The notes: generated from the sequence alone by a model not told the origin. Shown: positions 1 to 8,569, counted from the first letter of the stretch. The stretch is DNA of 46,003 nucleotides from DTU089 sp002440045 (GCA_937885695.1 CALABP010000038.1:1-46003), one strand, 5' to 3'. Made by a program: numbers and translations.

Positions 1-80
1 CATTGCAAGGCTTTTTGACGCAGTAACGGCGAAAAGAGGGCGTTTTAAAACCGTATTTACCCTACTCTTCTTAGCCTTGC

Positions 81-179
81 CTCGGAGTACCTTTGTACGC
101 CGTCGGGCAAGTGCTAAACGCCGAAAACGGCGTTTAGCATTCGATTAATTCATTCTGAACATTTTTTCCAAGCCCCTTT
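81..179 (+). repeat. Dispersed repeat, core copy 1
   Basis: These 99 bases match 38310-38408 with only two substitutions (positions 113 and 161). The core contains a perfect 10-bp hairpin, CTAAACGCCG at 114-123 and CGGCGTTTAG at 128-137, with an AAAA loop. No open reading frame runs through it and no known IS ends are visible. Sequence to the left (1-80) does not match the left part of the other copy. It has its own inverted repeat instead, GCAAGGCT at 5-12 and AGCCTTGC at 72-79. Confidence 0.85.
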
Positions 180-196
180 CCATTGTGAAACTGTAG

Positions 197-225
197 GCAA
201 CGGCTTTTTGCTGTTGCTTTTTTTT
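197..225 (+). terminator. Intrinsic terminator
   Basis: GCAACGGC (197-204) can pair with GCTGTTGC (210-217), with one G-U pair and a TTTTT loop, and is followed directly by eight T residues. It would end transcription entering from the left edge, where the upstream gene lies outside the window. The start of the ABC exporter promoter overlaps it. Confidence 0.6.
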
Positions 226-242
226 GATTGCGGTTGTATAAT
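214..242 (+). promoter_or_regulatory. Sigma-A-like promoter for the ABC exporter
   Basis: TTGCTT at 214-219 and a perfect TATAAT at 237-242 are separated by 17 bases. The GTG start of the exporter lies 30 bases downstream. The -35 box is weak (TTG plus little else), so the call rests mainly on the -10 box and spacing. Confidence 0.55.
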
Positions 243-271
243 AAAGACAGATGTTTGCGGGGTGAAACGCT

Positions 272-2026
272 GTGACGAAAGAGAAAAAAACATCTTCAAA
301 AAAGCTTATAAAACGGTTTGCGCCGTATTACAAAAAGCACATAGGCACGCTCTTGTTCGACCTGTTCTGTGCGGCGCTCACAACCGTGTGCGAGCTTGTT
401 TTGCCGATTATGGTAAGGCTTATTACAAATACGGCAACAGTGGATTTAAAAAGCCTTACGCCGAAGCTTATTCTTACGGTCGGCGGCATTTATGTTCTGC
501 TCAGAATTATCGACGCCGTTGCAAACTACTATATGGCTTCTGTCGGTCACATAATGGGTACAAAAATCGAAACCGAAATGCGGCGCGATATGTTTGCGCA
601 CTTAGAAAAGCTTCCGTTTTCGTTTTATGACGACACAAAGGTCGGCACGCTTATGTCGCGTATTACAAACGACCTTTTTGACGTTACCGAATTTGCCCAC
701 CACTGTCCCGAGGAGTTCTTTATTGCGGGAATCAAAATAGCGGCGTCGTTTATAATTCTTTGCTTTATGAACATTCCGCTGACGCTCATAATTTTTGCGA
801 CTTTGCCCGCAATGATAATCGTGCTTTCGCGCTTTAACCACAAGTTCAGAAAAGCTATGCGCGAATCGAGAGCGATAATAGGCGAGCTTAACAGCAGGAC
901 CGAAGATTCGCTTCTCGGTGTGCGCGTTGTAAAATCCTTTGCAAACGAAGAAATAGAAGAAAAAAAGTTTGCCGAGGGGAATTTGAGCTATTTAAGAATA
1001 AAGAGCGATATGTACAGATATATGGGCACTTTTCACTCTTTAAACAGGATTTTTGAGGGCGTAATGTACATACTCGTTGTTGTTGTCGGCGCGTTTTTTC
1101 TTATAAAAAAAGCAATAACACCCGCCGATTACGTTGCGTATCTTATGTATGTTTCAATGCTTCTTACTTCAATTAAGCGCATAGTTGAATTTGCCGAGCA
1201 GTTCCAAAGGGGAATGACGGGTATAGAGCGCTTTGAAGAGATAATGGATACAGAGCCTGCAATAAAAGACGAAGAAGGCGCCGAAGCTTTGACGGTTAAA
1301 AGCGGCGTGATAGATTTTAACAACGTGTCGTTTTCTTATAACGAGGGCGGAAACGTTCTTAAAAACATCAATCTTCATATAAACAGCGGCGAAAACATTG
1401 CTTTGGTCGGCCCTTCGGGCGGCGGAAAAACAACGCTTTGCAGTCTTATTCCGCGGTTTTACGACGTGTCAAGCGGCAGCATTACAATAGACGGCACCGA
1501 TATAAAATCGGTAACGTTAAAGTCTTTGCGTGAGAATATAGGCATCGTTCAGCAGGACGTTTATCTTTTTGCGGGCACTGTTGCGGAAAATATTTTATAC
1601 GGCAGACCCGGCGCTTCTTATGACGAGGTTAAAGAGGCGGCGCGCCTTGCGGGGGCGGACTCGTTTATCGAAAAGCTCCCCGACGGCTACGACACATATG
1701 TCGGCGAGCGCGGTGTTAAGCTTTCGGGCGGTCAAAAACAGCGCATAAGCATAGCGCGTGTATTTCTTAAAAATCCGAAAATACTTATTCTTGACGAGGC
1801 AACAAGCGCGCTTGACAACGAAAGCGAGCACATTGTTCAAAAGTCTTTGGAAAAGCTTTCGCAGGGCAGAACGACAGTTACCGTTGCGCACAGGCTTACA
1901 ACAATCAAAAACGCCGACAAAATTCTTGTGATAACCGAAAACGGAATTGAAGAAAGCGGCACTCACAGGGAGCTTGTTAATAAAGGCGGACTCTATTCAA
2001 AAATGTACGAAATGTACAGTGTATAA
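272..2026 (+). CDS. ABC exporter, fused membrane and ATPase domains
   Basis: This is a half-size ABC exporter of the MsbA/BmrA type; such proteins work as dimers in the cytoplasmic membrane and extrude lipids, drugs or peptides. Residues about 20-310 hold hydrophobic segments typical of the six-helix type 1 exporter domain. The ATPase domain follows from about 345. Walker A GPSGGGKTT is at 380-388, the LSGGQ signature at 484-488, then the Walker B and D-loop stretch ILILDEATSALD and the switch histidine in AHRLTT. The length of 584 residues is normal. The GTG start at 272 is preceded by GGGGTG. The gene lies 69 bases before deoD in the same direction, but its substrate cannot be read from the sequence and a link to nucleosides is not implied. 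Confidence 0.92.
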   Translation: MTKEKKTSSKKLIKRFAPYYKKHIGTLLFDLFCAALTTVCELVLPIMVRLITNTATVDLKSLTPKLILTVGGIYVLLRIIDAVANYYMASVGHIMGTKIETEMRRDMFAHLEKLPFSFYDDTKVGTLMSRITNDLFDVTEFAHHCPEEFFIAGIKIAASFIILCFMNIPLTLIIFATLPAMIIVLSRFNHKFRKAMRESRAIIGELNSRTEDSLLGVRVVKSFANEEIEEKKFAEGNLSYLRIKSDMYRYMGTFHSLNRIFEGVMYILVVVVGAFFLIKKAITPADYVAYLMYVSMLLTSIKRIVEFAEQFQRGMTGIERFEEIMDTEPAIKDEEGAEALTVKSGVIDFNNVSFSYNEGGNVLKNINLHINSGENIALVGPSGGGKTTLCSLIPRFYDVSSGSITIDGTDIKSVTLKSLRENIGIVQQDVYLFAGTVAENILYGRPGASYDEVKEAARLAGADSFIEKLPDGYDTYVGERGVKLSGGQKQRISIARVFLKNPKILILDEATSALDNESEHIVQKSLEKLSQGRTTVTVAHRLTTIKNADKILVITENGIEESGTHRELVNKGGLYSKMYEMYSV

Positions 2027-2038
2027 AATTAAGTGACA

Positions 2039-2069
2039 GCCCGATTAAAGCGCAGGCTCGGTATCGGGC
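2039..2069 (+). promoter_or_regulatory. Hairpin before the nucleoside salvage genes
   Basis: GCCCGAT (2039-2045) pairs perfectly with ATCGGGC (2063-2069) in the gap between the ABC exporter and deoD. It is followed by GGTTAAAAAAG and not a T run, so it is not a clear terminator. It may partly separate the expression of the two units or stabilise the mRNA. Confidence 0.35.
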
Positions 2070-2095
2070 GGTTAAAAAAGAAAGGCGGTTTTATT

Positions 2096-2839
2096 ATGAA
2101 CTATCCGACACCCCACATAAACGCAAAGCCCGAGGATTTCGGCAAAACGGTGTTGATGCCGGGCGACCCTTTGCGTTCAAAATTTATTGCCGAAAACTTT
2201 CTCGAAAATGCGCGCCTTGTAAATAATGTGCGCGGCGTACAGGGCTATACAGGAACTTACAAGGGCGTTGAGGTTTCGGTTATGGCTTCCGGTATGGGTA
2301 TGCCCTCTATAGGTATTTACAGCTTTGAACTTTATAACTTTTTCGGAGTAGAAAATATAATCCGCGTCGGCTCTGCCGGCGGAATGAGCGAAAAAGTTAA
2401 GGTTCGCGACGTTATTCTTGCCGAGGGCGCATGCACAAATTCAAACTATGCTCACAACTTCGGCTTCCCGGGGACGTTTGCGCCGACAGCCTCTTTCGGG
2501 CTTCTTAAAAGCGCGGCAAATATCGCCGAAAAAGACGGGCTTTCATACGTCGTCGGCAATGTGCTTTCATCCGATACGTTTTATAACGACGAAGCATATC
2601 TTCCCGAAGCGATGCGCTCAACGCCGCAGTGGGCAAAAATGGGCGTGCTGGCTGTTGAAATGGAGGCAGCCGCGCTTTATATGAACGCCGCAAGAGCGGG
2701 CAAAAACGCACTCGCGGTGCTTACAGTGTCAGACCATCTTTTAACGGGCGAAGCTCTTTCGGCAGAGGACAGACAAAATACCTTTACCGATATGATGAAG
2801 CTTTCGCTTGACGTTGCCGCCGAAATGGGGAATAAATAA
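2096..2839 (+). CDS. deoD: Purine nucleoside phosphorylase, DeoD type
   Basis: The product splits purine (deoxy)nucleosides with phosphate into free base and (deoxy)ribose 1-phosphate. The 247-residue protein fits the hexameric, low-molecular-mass DeoD family. Recognisable stretches are the phosphate-binding MPGDPLRSKFIAENFL near the start, the GMGMPS motif, AVEMEAAALY with the ribose-binding Met-Glu residues, and SDHLLTGE with the catalytic Asp. I chose ATG 2096 over an in-frame start at 2033 because GAAAGGCGG lies just upstream and homologues begin at this point. The stop codon overlaps the start of deoB by one base, so the two are probably translationally coupled. The sugar phosphate product feeds DeoB. 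Confidence 0.93.
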   Translation: MNYPTPHINAKPEDFGKTVLMPGDPLRSKFIAENFLENARLVNNVRGVQGYTGTYKGVEVSVMASGMGMPSIGIYSFELYNFFGVENIIRVGSAGGMSEKVKVRDVILAEGACTNSNYAHNFGFPGTFAPTASFGLLKSAANIAEKDGLSYVVGNVLSSDTFYNDEAYLPEAMRSTPQWAKMGVLAVEMEAAALYMNAARAGKNALAVLTVSDHLLTGEALSAEDRQNTFTDMMKLSLDVAAEMGNK

Positions 2840-3957
2840 TGAATAAACGCATATTTCTTATAGTGCTTGACAGCTGCGGAATAGGCGAAGCGCCGGACGC
2901 CGCCGATTTCGGCGATGTCGGAGCGAGCACGATAAGAAGCATTTCAAAATCAAAGTATTTTAATATTGACACGTTAAGGTCAATAGGCTACACAAATATT
3001 GACGGGCTGTCGTTTTTAGGGGACGGCGAGCTTCTTTCGCGCGTTGCAAGGCTCAAAGAAAAGTCCCGCGGGAAAGATACTACCATAGGCCATTGGGAAA
3101 TTGCGGGAATAATTTCAAAAAAACCGCTTCCGACCTTCCCGAACGGCTTCCCGAAAGAGCTTTTGGACGAATTTTCAAAACGCACGGGCAGGGGCGTGCT
3201 TTGCAACAAACCGTATTCTGGCACAGATGTTATCCGCGATTACGGCGAAGAGCACATTAAAACGGGCAGTCTTATTGTGTATACTTCTGCCGACAGCGTA
3301 TTTCAGATTGCCGCGCACGAGTCCGTTGTGCCGCCCGAAAAGCTTTATGAATATTGCAGAATTGCGCGTGAGCTTTTAGTCGGCGACCTTGGTGTGGGCA
3401 GGGTTATTGCAAGGCCGTTTGAGGGCGAATATCCCTTTAAGCGCACCTCGCGCAGACACGATTTTTCGCTTGAGCCGCCGAGCGACACAATGCTTGACGA
3501 GCTTAAAGCTAAAGGCTTTGACGTTATAGGCGTCGGCAAAATTCACGATATTTTTGCGGGCAGAGGGCTTACGGAATATGTTTTCACAACGGGTAACACC
3601 GACGGAATGGCAAAAACGCTTGAATATCAAAGGAAGGATTTTAACGGACTTTGCTTTGTAAATCTTGTTGATTTCGATATGCTTTACGGTCACAGACAGG
3701 ATGTTGACGGCTACGCAAAGGCGCTTGCGGAATTTGATTCGTGGCTTAAAGGCTTTATTGGCGGCATGCGCGACGGCGACTGTCTTATGATAACCGCCGA
3801 CCACGGCTGCGACCCTGCCGACAACAGCACCGACCACACAAGAGAGTATGTTCCGTTTGTGGTTTACGGCAAAGATGTAAAGCCCGAAAACTTAGGAACT
3901 GTTGAGGGCTTTGACTTTATTTCAAGGACGGTAAAAGATATTCTTACAAAGGAATGA
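2839..3957 (+). CDS. deoB: Phosphopentomutase
   Basis: DeoB converts (deoxy)ribose 1-phosphate made by the phosphorylases into the 5-phosphate, which can enter central metabolism. It belongs to the alkaline phosphatase superfamily and binds two Mn ions. Visible features are the N-terminal metal-binding VLDSCGIGEAPDAADFGD, the phosphorylated-Thr motif GKDTTIGHWEIAG, and the C-terminal metal ligands in TADHGCDPADNSTDHTREY. The length of 372 residues is slightly short of the usual 390. The ATG shares one base with the deoD stop. The gene is followed directly by cytidine deaminase. Confidence 0.94.
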   Translation: MNKRIFLIVLDSCGIGEAPDAADFGDVGASTIRSISKSKYFNIDTLRSIGYTNIDGLSFLGDGELLSRVARLKEKSRGKDTTIGHWEIAGIISKKPLPTFPNGFPKELLDEFSKRTGRGVLCNKPYSGTDVIRDYGEEHIKTGSLIVYTSADSVFQIAAHESVVPPEKLYEYCRIARELLVGDLGVGRVIARPFEGEYPFKRTSRRHDFSLEPPSDTMLDELKAKGFDVIGVGKIHDIFAGRGLTEYVFTTGNTDGMAKTLEYQRKDFNGLCFVNLVDFDMLYGHRQDVDGYAKALAEFDSWLKGFIGGMRDGDCLMITADHGCDPADNSTDHTREYVPFVVYGKDVKPENLGTVEGFDFISRTVKDILTKE

Positions 3958-3962
3958 TTTTT

Positions 3963-4370
3963 TTGACTGACAAAGAGCTTGCAATTCTTGCAATTGACAG
4001 TATGAAAATGGCATACGCCCCTTATTCGGGCTTTAAGGTCGGCGCGGCGCTTCTTTGCAAAAGCGGAAAGGTATATACGGGCTGTAATATAGAAAACGCC
4101 TCGTTTACGCCGACCGTCTGTGCCGAAAGAACGGCGGTTTTTAAAGCTGTGAGCGAGGGCGAGCGCGAATTTTTAAAGCTTGCCGTAGTCGGCGGAAAAG
4201 GCGGTAAAACGGGTGAGATAGCCCAGCCGTGCGGTGTGTGCAGGCAGGTGCTCAGGGAGTTTTGCCAAGACGACTTTGAAATTATTTTTGTAAAAGACGA
4301 AGACAATTTTGAAAAGCATACGCTTTCGCAAATTCTCCCCTATTCGTTCAGACCCGAAAATCTTTTATGA
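3963..4370 (+). CDS. cdd: Cytidine deaminase
   Basis: The enzyme deaminates cytidine and deoxycytidine to uridine forms, which the next gene product can phosphorolyse. The zinc site is visible as the CAE triplet in TVCAERTAVFKAV and the paired cysteines in PCGVCRQVL, as in the homotetrameric T-CDA family. Two starts are possible. ATG 3954 overlaps the deoB stop as ATGA but sits only one or two bases after the AAAGGA ribosome binding site. TTG 3963 is nine bases after the same site and gives 135 residues beginning MTDKEL. I prefer the TTG. Confidence 0.93.
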   Translation: MTDKELAILAIDSMKMAYAPYSGFKVGAALLCKSGKVYTGCNIENASFTPTVCAERTAVFKAVSEGEREFLKLAVVGGKGGKTGEIAQPCGVCRQVLREFCQDDFEIIFVKDEDNFEKHTLSQILPYSFRPENLL

Positions 4371-4385
4371 AAGGCAAAAAAGCCT

Positions 4386-5687
4386 ATGAGAATGTATGAT
4401 ATAATCAAGAAAAAACGCGACGGCGAAGAGCTTTCGCCCGAAGAAATTAAATTTTTTGTCGACGGCTACACCTGCGGCGAAATACCCGATTATCAGGCGG
4501 CGGCGTTTTGTATGGCTGTATTTTTTAAGGGTATGACCGAAAGTGAGACAGCCTGCCTTACGCTTGCGATGGCTCATTCGGGCGACACGGTTGACCTTTC
4601 GCTGTTCGGCAACAAAAGCGTTGACAAGCACAGCACGGGCGGCGTTGGCGACAAAACCACGCTTATCGTCGCACCGACGGTGGCTTCGCTCGGCTGTGTT
4701 ATTGCAAAAATGTCGGGCAGGGGCTTGGGCCACACAGGCGGCACCGTCGACAAACTTGAGTCTATTGAGGGCTTTAACACGTCGCTTTCGCCCGAGGAAT
4801 TTTTTGAGCAGGCAAAAAATATCGGCATTGCCGTAATAGGGCAAACAGGCAACCTTACGCCCGCCGACAAAAAGCTTTATGCACTGCGCGACGTTACCGC
4901 AACGGTTGACAGCGTTCCGCTTATAGCTTCAAGCATAATGAGCAAAAAGCTTGCCGCAGGCTCGCACACAATAGTGCTTGACGTAAAATACGGTTCGGGC
5001 GCGTTTATGAAAACGCCCGAGGATGCAAAAGCGCTTGCCGAGGAGATGGTTAAAATCGGCAAAAACTGCAACAGAAATGTTGCCGCGCTTATAACCGATA
5101 TGCAAAAGCCGCTCGGCAAAAACATAGGAAACTCGCTTGAGGTTATCGAAGCGGTTGACGTTTTAAAGGGCAAAGGACCCAAAGACCTTAAAGAGGTGGC
5201 TGAAGCGCTCGCTTCCGAGATAGTCGCTCTTTCAAAAAATATAAGCCTTGACGAAGCCAAAAAACAGGTCGAGGACGCAATTTCAAGCGGCAAAGCATAT
5301 GAAAAGCTTCTTCAATGGGTGAAATATCAGGGCGGCAATGCCGAATGGCTTGAAAATACCGAAAAATTCCCGAAAGCAAAATACAGCTTTGACATTAAAA
5401 GCGATTGCGACGGCTATGTTTCGTTTATGGACTCTGAGTGCATCGGCATAGCTTCGGTTATGCTCGGCGCGGGCCGCGAAAAAAAGACCGACGCCATTGA
5501 TATGAGCGCCGGTATTACCGTTGAAAAGAAAACGGGCGATTTCGTCAAAAAGGGCGACGTTCTGGCAACGCTTTTCACTTCAAAAGAAGAGCTTATTGAA
5601 AACGCCGCAAAAAAATATCGCTCGGCGCTTGAATTTTCAAAAGAGCCGCCCGAAAAAACAGACGAAATATATTGCATAGTCAGATAG
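4386..5687 (+). CDS. pdp: Pyrimidine-nucleoside phosphorylase
   Basis: This enzyme splits uridine, deoxyuridine and thymidine with phosphate. It belongs to the nucleoside phosphorylase II / anthranilate phosphoribosyltransferase-like fold. The family signature is clear: the KHSTGGVGDKTTLIVAP loop that binds phosphate, SGRGLGHTGGTVDKLESI, and the linker SSIMSKKLAAG. Its 433 residues fit the Bacillus-type Pdp. It ends the salvage run deoD-deoB-cdd-pdp, which together can strip bases from purine and pyrimidine nucleosides and recover pentose phosphate. No nucleoside transporter or DeoR-type regulator is encoded next to it. A second in-frame ATG two codons in (4392) is an equally good start. Confidence 0.92.
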   Translation: MRMYDIIKKKRDGEELSPEEIKFFVDGYTCGEIPDYQAAAFCMAVFFKGMTESETACLTLAMAHSGDTVDLSLFGNKSVDKHSTGGVGDKTTLIVAPTVASLGCVIAKMSGRGLGHTGGTVDKLESIEGFNTSLSPEEFFEQAKNIGIAVIGQTGNLTPADKKLYALRDVTATVDSVPLIASSIMSKKLAAGSHTIVLDVKYGSGAFMKTPEDAKALAEEMVKIGKNCNRNVAALITDMQKPLGKNIGNSLEVIEAVDVLKGKGPKDLKEVAEALASEIVALSKNISLDEAKKQVEDAISSGKAYEKLLQWVKYQGGNAEWLENTEKFPKAKYSFDIKSDCDGYVSFMDSECIGIASVMLGAGREKKTDAIDMSAGITVEKKTGDFVKKGDVLATLFTSKEELIENAAKKYRSALEFSKEPPEKTDEIYCIVR

Positions 5688-5711
5688 TTTAAAATTTAAT
5701 ACAATAAAAAT

Positions 5712-5754
5712 CCGCAGCCGAAATTGAAACCCTCAATCGCGGTTGCGGTTTTTT
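5712..5754 (+). terminator. Bidirectional terminator
   Basis: CCGCAGCCG (5712-5720) pairs with CGGTTGCGG (5740-5748), followed by TTTTTT. On the other strand the stem is followed by ATTTTTATTG, so it can end both pdp and the convergent amidase-domain gene. Confidence 0.8.
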
Positions 5755-5759
5755 GTTGT

Positions 5760-7175
5760 TTATTTGTTACTGCCGTATATTTTAATAAGCTTTTGATTTG
5801 TGAAATAGTATGCGCCCGCAGGGAAGTTTTTAAGATCAGCCGTGTTTGAGCAAAGAAGATAATCTACGGTGTTTCCGTTTTCGTCGGTTACAAGCGCGCA
5901 AATTTCAGTGATGTGCCGCGTGTATGACGAAGTGCCCATTGTTATAAGGTCGCCCGGCTCACCCGCATAATAGTTTGCCGAGGTACTGCAAACAAGCTTG
6001 CCTTTGCCTGATGAAGCATAGCTGTAAAATTTGTTTACATTGCACCACGCGGGCGAAGCCGTGCCGTTTTTATAATACCAAATGCTGTCCATGGGTATTC
6101 CCGCGGTGTAAAGCACCTGTGAAGCAAGGTTCATACAGTTGCCGCCGTAGGGGCTGTAGTCAGCCCACGAGCTGTTGCGCTTTCCGACCCACTTCATCAT
6201 ATATTTCACAGCGGCGTCGCGGTTATAAGGGACGTCGCACTCGGGCGCTTTCGGCATTTTTGAAGAAGCGCGTGTATTTTGCCGAGCTTTTGCTTTAGAA
6301 AGGAGACTGTCAAGCTGAGCGTCTTTTCCCGAAGACGAATCGTAAGAAAAGTTATAAAAAGCGCCTGCGTCACACTCGTGCTCGGAAATAAGCCAAGAGC
6401 CGTTTTCGCTTTTTGTAAGCAGGAATATGTGCTCAACGTCAAATTGCTCGGATAAAACGGAAAGGCTTTTGAATTGCTGTGTGTTTTGCTCTATAAGAGT
6501 TACTCTTACGCCTTTGCTTTCCGCGGCGATTTTTTTAACGCGAAGCGAAAATGTGTAGTTTGTAAGGCTTAAATCTTCAATTGCACTTTTTCTTATTGCA
6601 ACGGTAGAGTCCCAAATGGCTTTTTCAAGATTTTTGACGCTCTTGTTTGCAAAAAGACCGTTGGGGATTGCGGTTTTCAGGTTGCTTAATGAAGAAAAAT
6701 AGGCGTTTTCGTAGTCAATAATCGCCTGTTGCTGTGCGCGTGTGAGCGTTTTGCCGTTTGAAAAACCGCCGTGCTCTGTTTTAAGATTAATCTTTACCGC
6801 CTCGGTCTCGGCGGGCTTGGTTGTTAAAACAGGCGGCTTTTTTGTTGTGCTTTCGCTTTTTATCGCCGCTTCGTTTGAAGCGTGACTCTCTTTTTCGGTG
6901 TTAAGCTCTTTTTTTGTTGTGCCGTCTGTCGCAAGTGCCGAAGCAAGCGCTTCGGTTGCGGGTTTTTCTGTTTCTTTTTCTGCCTCGGTTAAAGCGGTAA
7001 TATCGCTTTCGGCGTCAGTCTGTGTTTTGTCTTTGTTGCCGCCCCAAAATACGGCGCAAAGTGCAATTGCAAGCAACAAAACCGAAAAAACAGCGGCGGC
7101 TTCACGGGCTTTTTTCAAATCCGATTTTCTTTTTTTATGTGATTTTCGCTTTTTATAAGATTTGCTTTTTGTCAT
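5760..7175 (-). CDS. Membrane-anchored protein with amidase-like domain, paralog 1
   Basis: The N-terminus is very basic (Lys/Arg-rich, residues 1-24) and is followed by one hydrophobic segment at about 27-45, so the rest is probably outside the cell. Residues about 50-125 are a low-complexity Thr/Glu/Lys/Ala linker. The C-terminal part, from about 315, resembles the putative amidase domain Amidase_6 (PF12671): a Tyr-Arg-Asp-Ala-Ala-Val-rich start, then GGNCMNLASQVL with the likely nucleophile Cys347, and a later TRHITEIC with a candidate His. In most relatives the residue before the Cys is Asp; here it is Asn. It lies four bases after its paralog at 7180-8313 and shares most of its domain with it. 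A cell-wall or peptide substrate is plausible but not shown. Confidence 0.75.
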   Translation of the reverse strand: MTKSKSYKKRKSHKKRKSDLKKAREAAAVFSVLLLAIALCAVFWGGNKDKTQTDAESDITALTEAEKETEKPATEALASALATDGTTKKELNTEKESHASNEAAIKSESTTKKPPVLTTKPAETEAVKINLKTEHGGFSNGKTLTRAQQQAIIDYENAYFSSLSNLKTAIPNGLFANKSVKNLEKAIWDSTVAIRKSAIEDLSLTNYTFSLRVKKIAAESKGVRVTLIEQNTQQFKSLSVLSEQFDVEHIFLLTKSENGSWLISEHECDAGAFYNFSYDSSSGKDAQLDSLLSKAKARQNTRASSKMPKAPECDVPYNRDAAVKYMMKWVGKRNSSWADYSPYGGNCMNLASQVLYTAGIPMDSIWYYKNGTASPAWCNVNKFYSYASSGKGKLVCSTSANYYAGEPGDLITMGTSSYTRHITEICALVTDENGNTVDYLLCSNTADLKNFPAGAYYFTNQKLIKIYGSNK

Positions 7176-7179
7176 AACG

Positions 7180-8313
7180 TCAGTCGTTCCAGCCGAAAAT
7201 TCTTATAACCTGCTGATTTGTCAGATAGTATGCGCCGGCAGGGAAGTTTTTAAGGTCTGCCGTGTTTGAACATATAAGATAGTCAACGGTGTTGCCGTTT
7301 TCATCTTTAACAAGACTGCATATTTCTGTCGCGTGGCGGGTAAAGGTCGAAACGCCCATAATAAGCAGGTCGCCCGGTTCACCTGTGTAATATGATGCCG
7401 AAGCGTCGCACACAAGGTTTCCTTTTTGCGAAACGGCATAATCATAGAAATATACAACGTTGCACCAAGCGGGCGATACGTCGCCGTCGTCCCAATACCA
7501 TTCGCTGTCCATAGGGATTCCTGCGGTATAAAGCACCTGTGAAGCAAGGTTCATACAGTTTCCGCCGGAGTCGCTGTAGTCAGCCCATTCGCTGTTGCGC
7601 TTGCCGACCCAATTTAACATATATTCTACAGCCGCGTCGCGGTCATAGGCGTGGTCGCATTCGGGGGTATCGCCCGAAACAGCCGTTTTATAAGCCGAAT
7701 GGCGTATTTCTATGTATTTTAAAACCTCTTCAAGGTTTTTATCCGTCTTTGTTTCGGCGTCGTATTCAAAATCATAAAACGCACCCGAGTCACATTCGTG
7801 CTCTTCAATGCTGAAGGTTCCGTCGTCGTTCTCTTTAAGCGAAAAGCCGTGAATTACTTCGTACTGCTCCGAAAGCACCGAAAGTCCGCGAAACTGCTGC
7901 GTGTTTTCTTCTGTCAGCGTGACGTTTACGCCGCTTTCGGTTTCAACCGTATCGGTTACGGTCAATTTAAAGGTATAGCTTTTAAGGCGCAAATCCTCAA
8001 GCGCCGCTTTTCTCACGGCGATTGTGGAATTCCATATTGCTTTTTCAACGTCCTTTTCTGTTTCGCCGCAGAAAAGCTTTTCTGGCATTTGTATGTCAAA
8101 GCTGCCTATTGACGTAAAATATGCGTTTTCGTAATCGAGAATTATCTGCTGTTGAGCCGAAGTAAGACTTCCCGCATCGCTGAATGTGCCTTCGCCTGTG
8201 CATATTTCCGGTTCTGCACTGACAGGCAAAGCTTCGTCTTTTTCTGAAGCACAGCCCGAGAGAACGAGCGCAATGCAAAGAAAAAGCGCGGCTAATGAAT
8301 GTGTGCGTTTCAT
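7180..8313 (-). CDS. Lipoprotein with amidase-like domain, paralog 2
   Basis: Residues 1-21 form a lipoprotein signal peptide with lipobox LSGC, so Cys21 is the probable lipidated residue. A helical region at about 45-190 contains GSLTSAQQQIILDYENAYF, which has a close counterpart in the neighbouring paralog. The C-terminal part carries the Amidase_6-like motif GGNCMNLASQVL with Cys253 and TRHATEIC with a candidate His. The gene starts 16 bases after rqcP and ends four bases before paralog 1. The pair differ mainly in how they are attached: lipid anchor here, transmembrane helix plus long linker in paralog 1. Tandem duplication is the simplest origin. Confidence 0.78.
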   Translation of the reverse strand: MKRTHSLAALFLCIALVLSGCASEKDEALPVSAEPEICTGEGTFSDAGSLTSAQQQIILDYENAYFTSIGSFDIQMPEKLFCGETEKDVEKAIWNSTIAVRKAALEDLRLKSYTFKLTVTDTVETESGVNVTLTEENTQQFRGLSVLSEQYEVIHGFSLKENDDGTFSIEEHECDSGAFYDFEYDAETKTDKNLEEVLKYIEIRHSAYKTAVSGDTPECDHAYDRDAAVEYMLNWVGKRNSEWADYSDSGGNCMNLASQVLYTAGIPMDSEWYWDDGDVSPAWCNVVYFYDYAVSQKGNLVCDASASYYTGEPGDLLIMGVSTFTRHATEICSLVKDENGNTVDYLICSNTADLKNFPAGAYYLTNQQVIRIFGWND

Positions 8314-8329
8314 ATTTTCACCTTGATTC

Positions 8330-8569
8330 TTATATTACCTCATACATTTGCGTGGCTTCGTCCTTTTTTGCGTATTCGTTCACAGAAAGTACGCGGTATT
8401 TTGTAAGGTTTGCCCCCATTTGTATTTCGATAACATCACCGCATTTTACTTCGTAAGAGGCGCGCGCCGTTTTGCCGTTGACGTTAACGTGCTTTGCGTC
8501 GCAAACCTCGTTTGCAACGGTGCGCCGCTTTATAATGCGCGATACTTTTAAAAATTTGTCAAGTCTCAT
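8330..8569 (-). CDS. rqcP: S4-domain RNA-binding protein, RqcP-like
   Basis: This 79-residue protein begins MRLDKFLKVSRIIKRRTVAN, which closely resembles Bacillus YabO/RqcP. RqcP binds the large ribosomal subunit and helps RqcH add alanine tails to stalled chains. The S4 fold covers roughly residues 1-60, with Lys/Arg-rich positions facing RNA. I chose ATG 8569, not an in-frame start at 8620. It overlaps the TGA of the upstream cyclase gene as ATGA, has AAGGGG-like purines nearby in GGAGACCCCTT, and matches family length. An Hsp15-like S4 protein is the alternative name. The usual neighbours in Bacillus (mazG, divIC) are absent. Confidence 0.85.
   Translation of the reverse strand: MRLDKFLKVSRIIKRRTVANEVCDAKHVNVNGKTARASYEVKCGDVIEIQMGANLTKYRVLSVNEYAKKDEATQMYEVI

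Noticed and set aside
81..179. A CRISPR-like or insertion sequence signal from the matching 99-base blocks
   Set aside because: Only two copies 38 kb apart, no spacers, no transposase and no obvious target duplication.
272..2026. The ABC exporter as the nucleoside importer for the deo genes
   Set aside because: It is an exporter-type protein with fused domains and no substrate-binding protein is encoded; adjacency alone does not support import.
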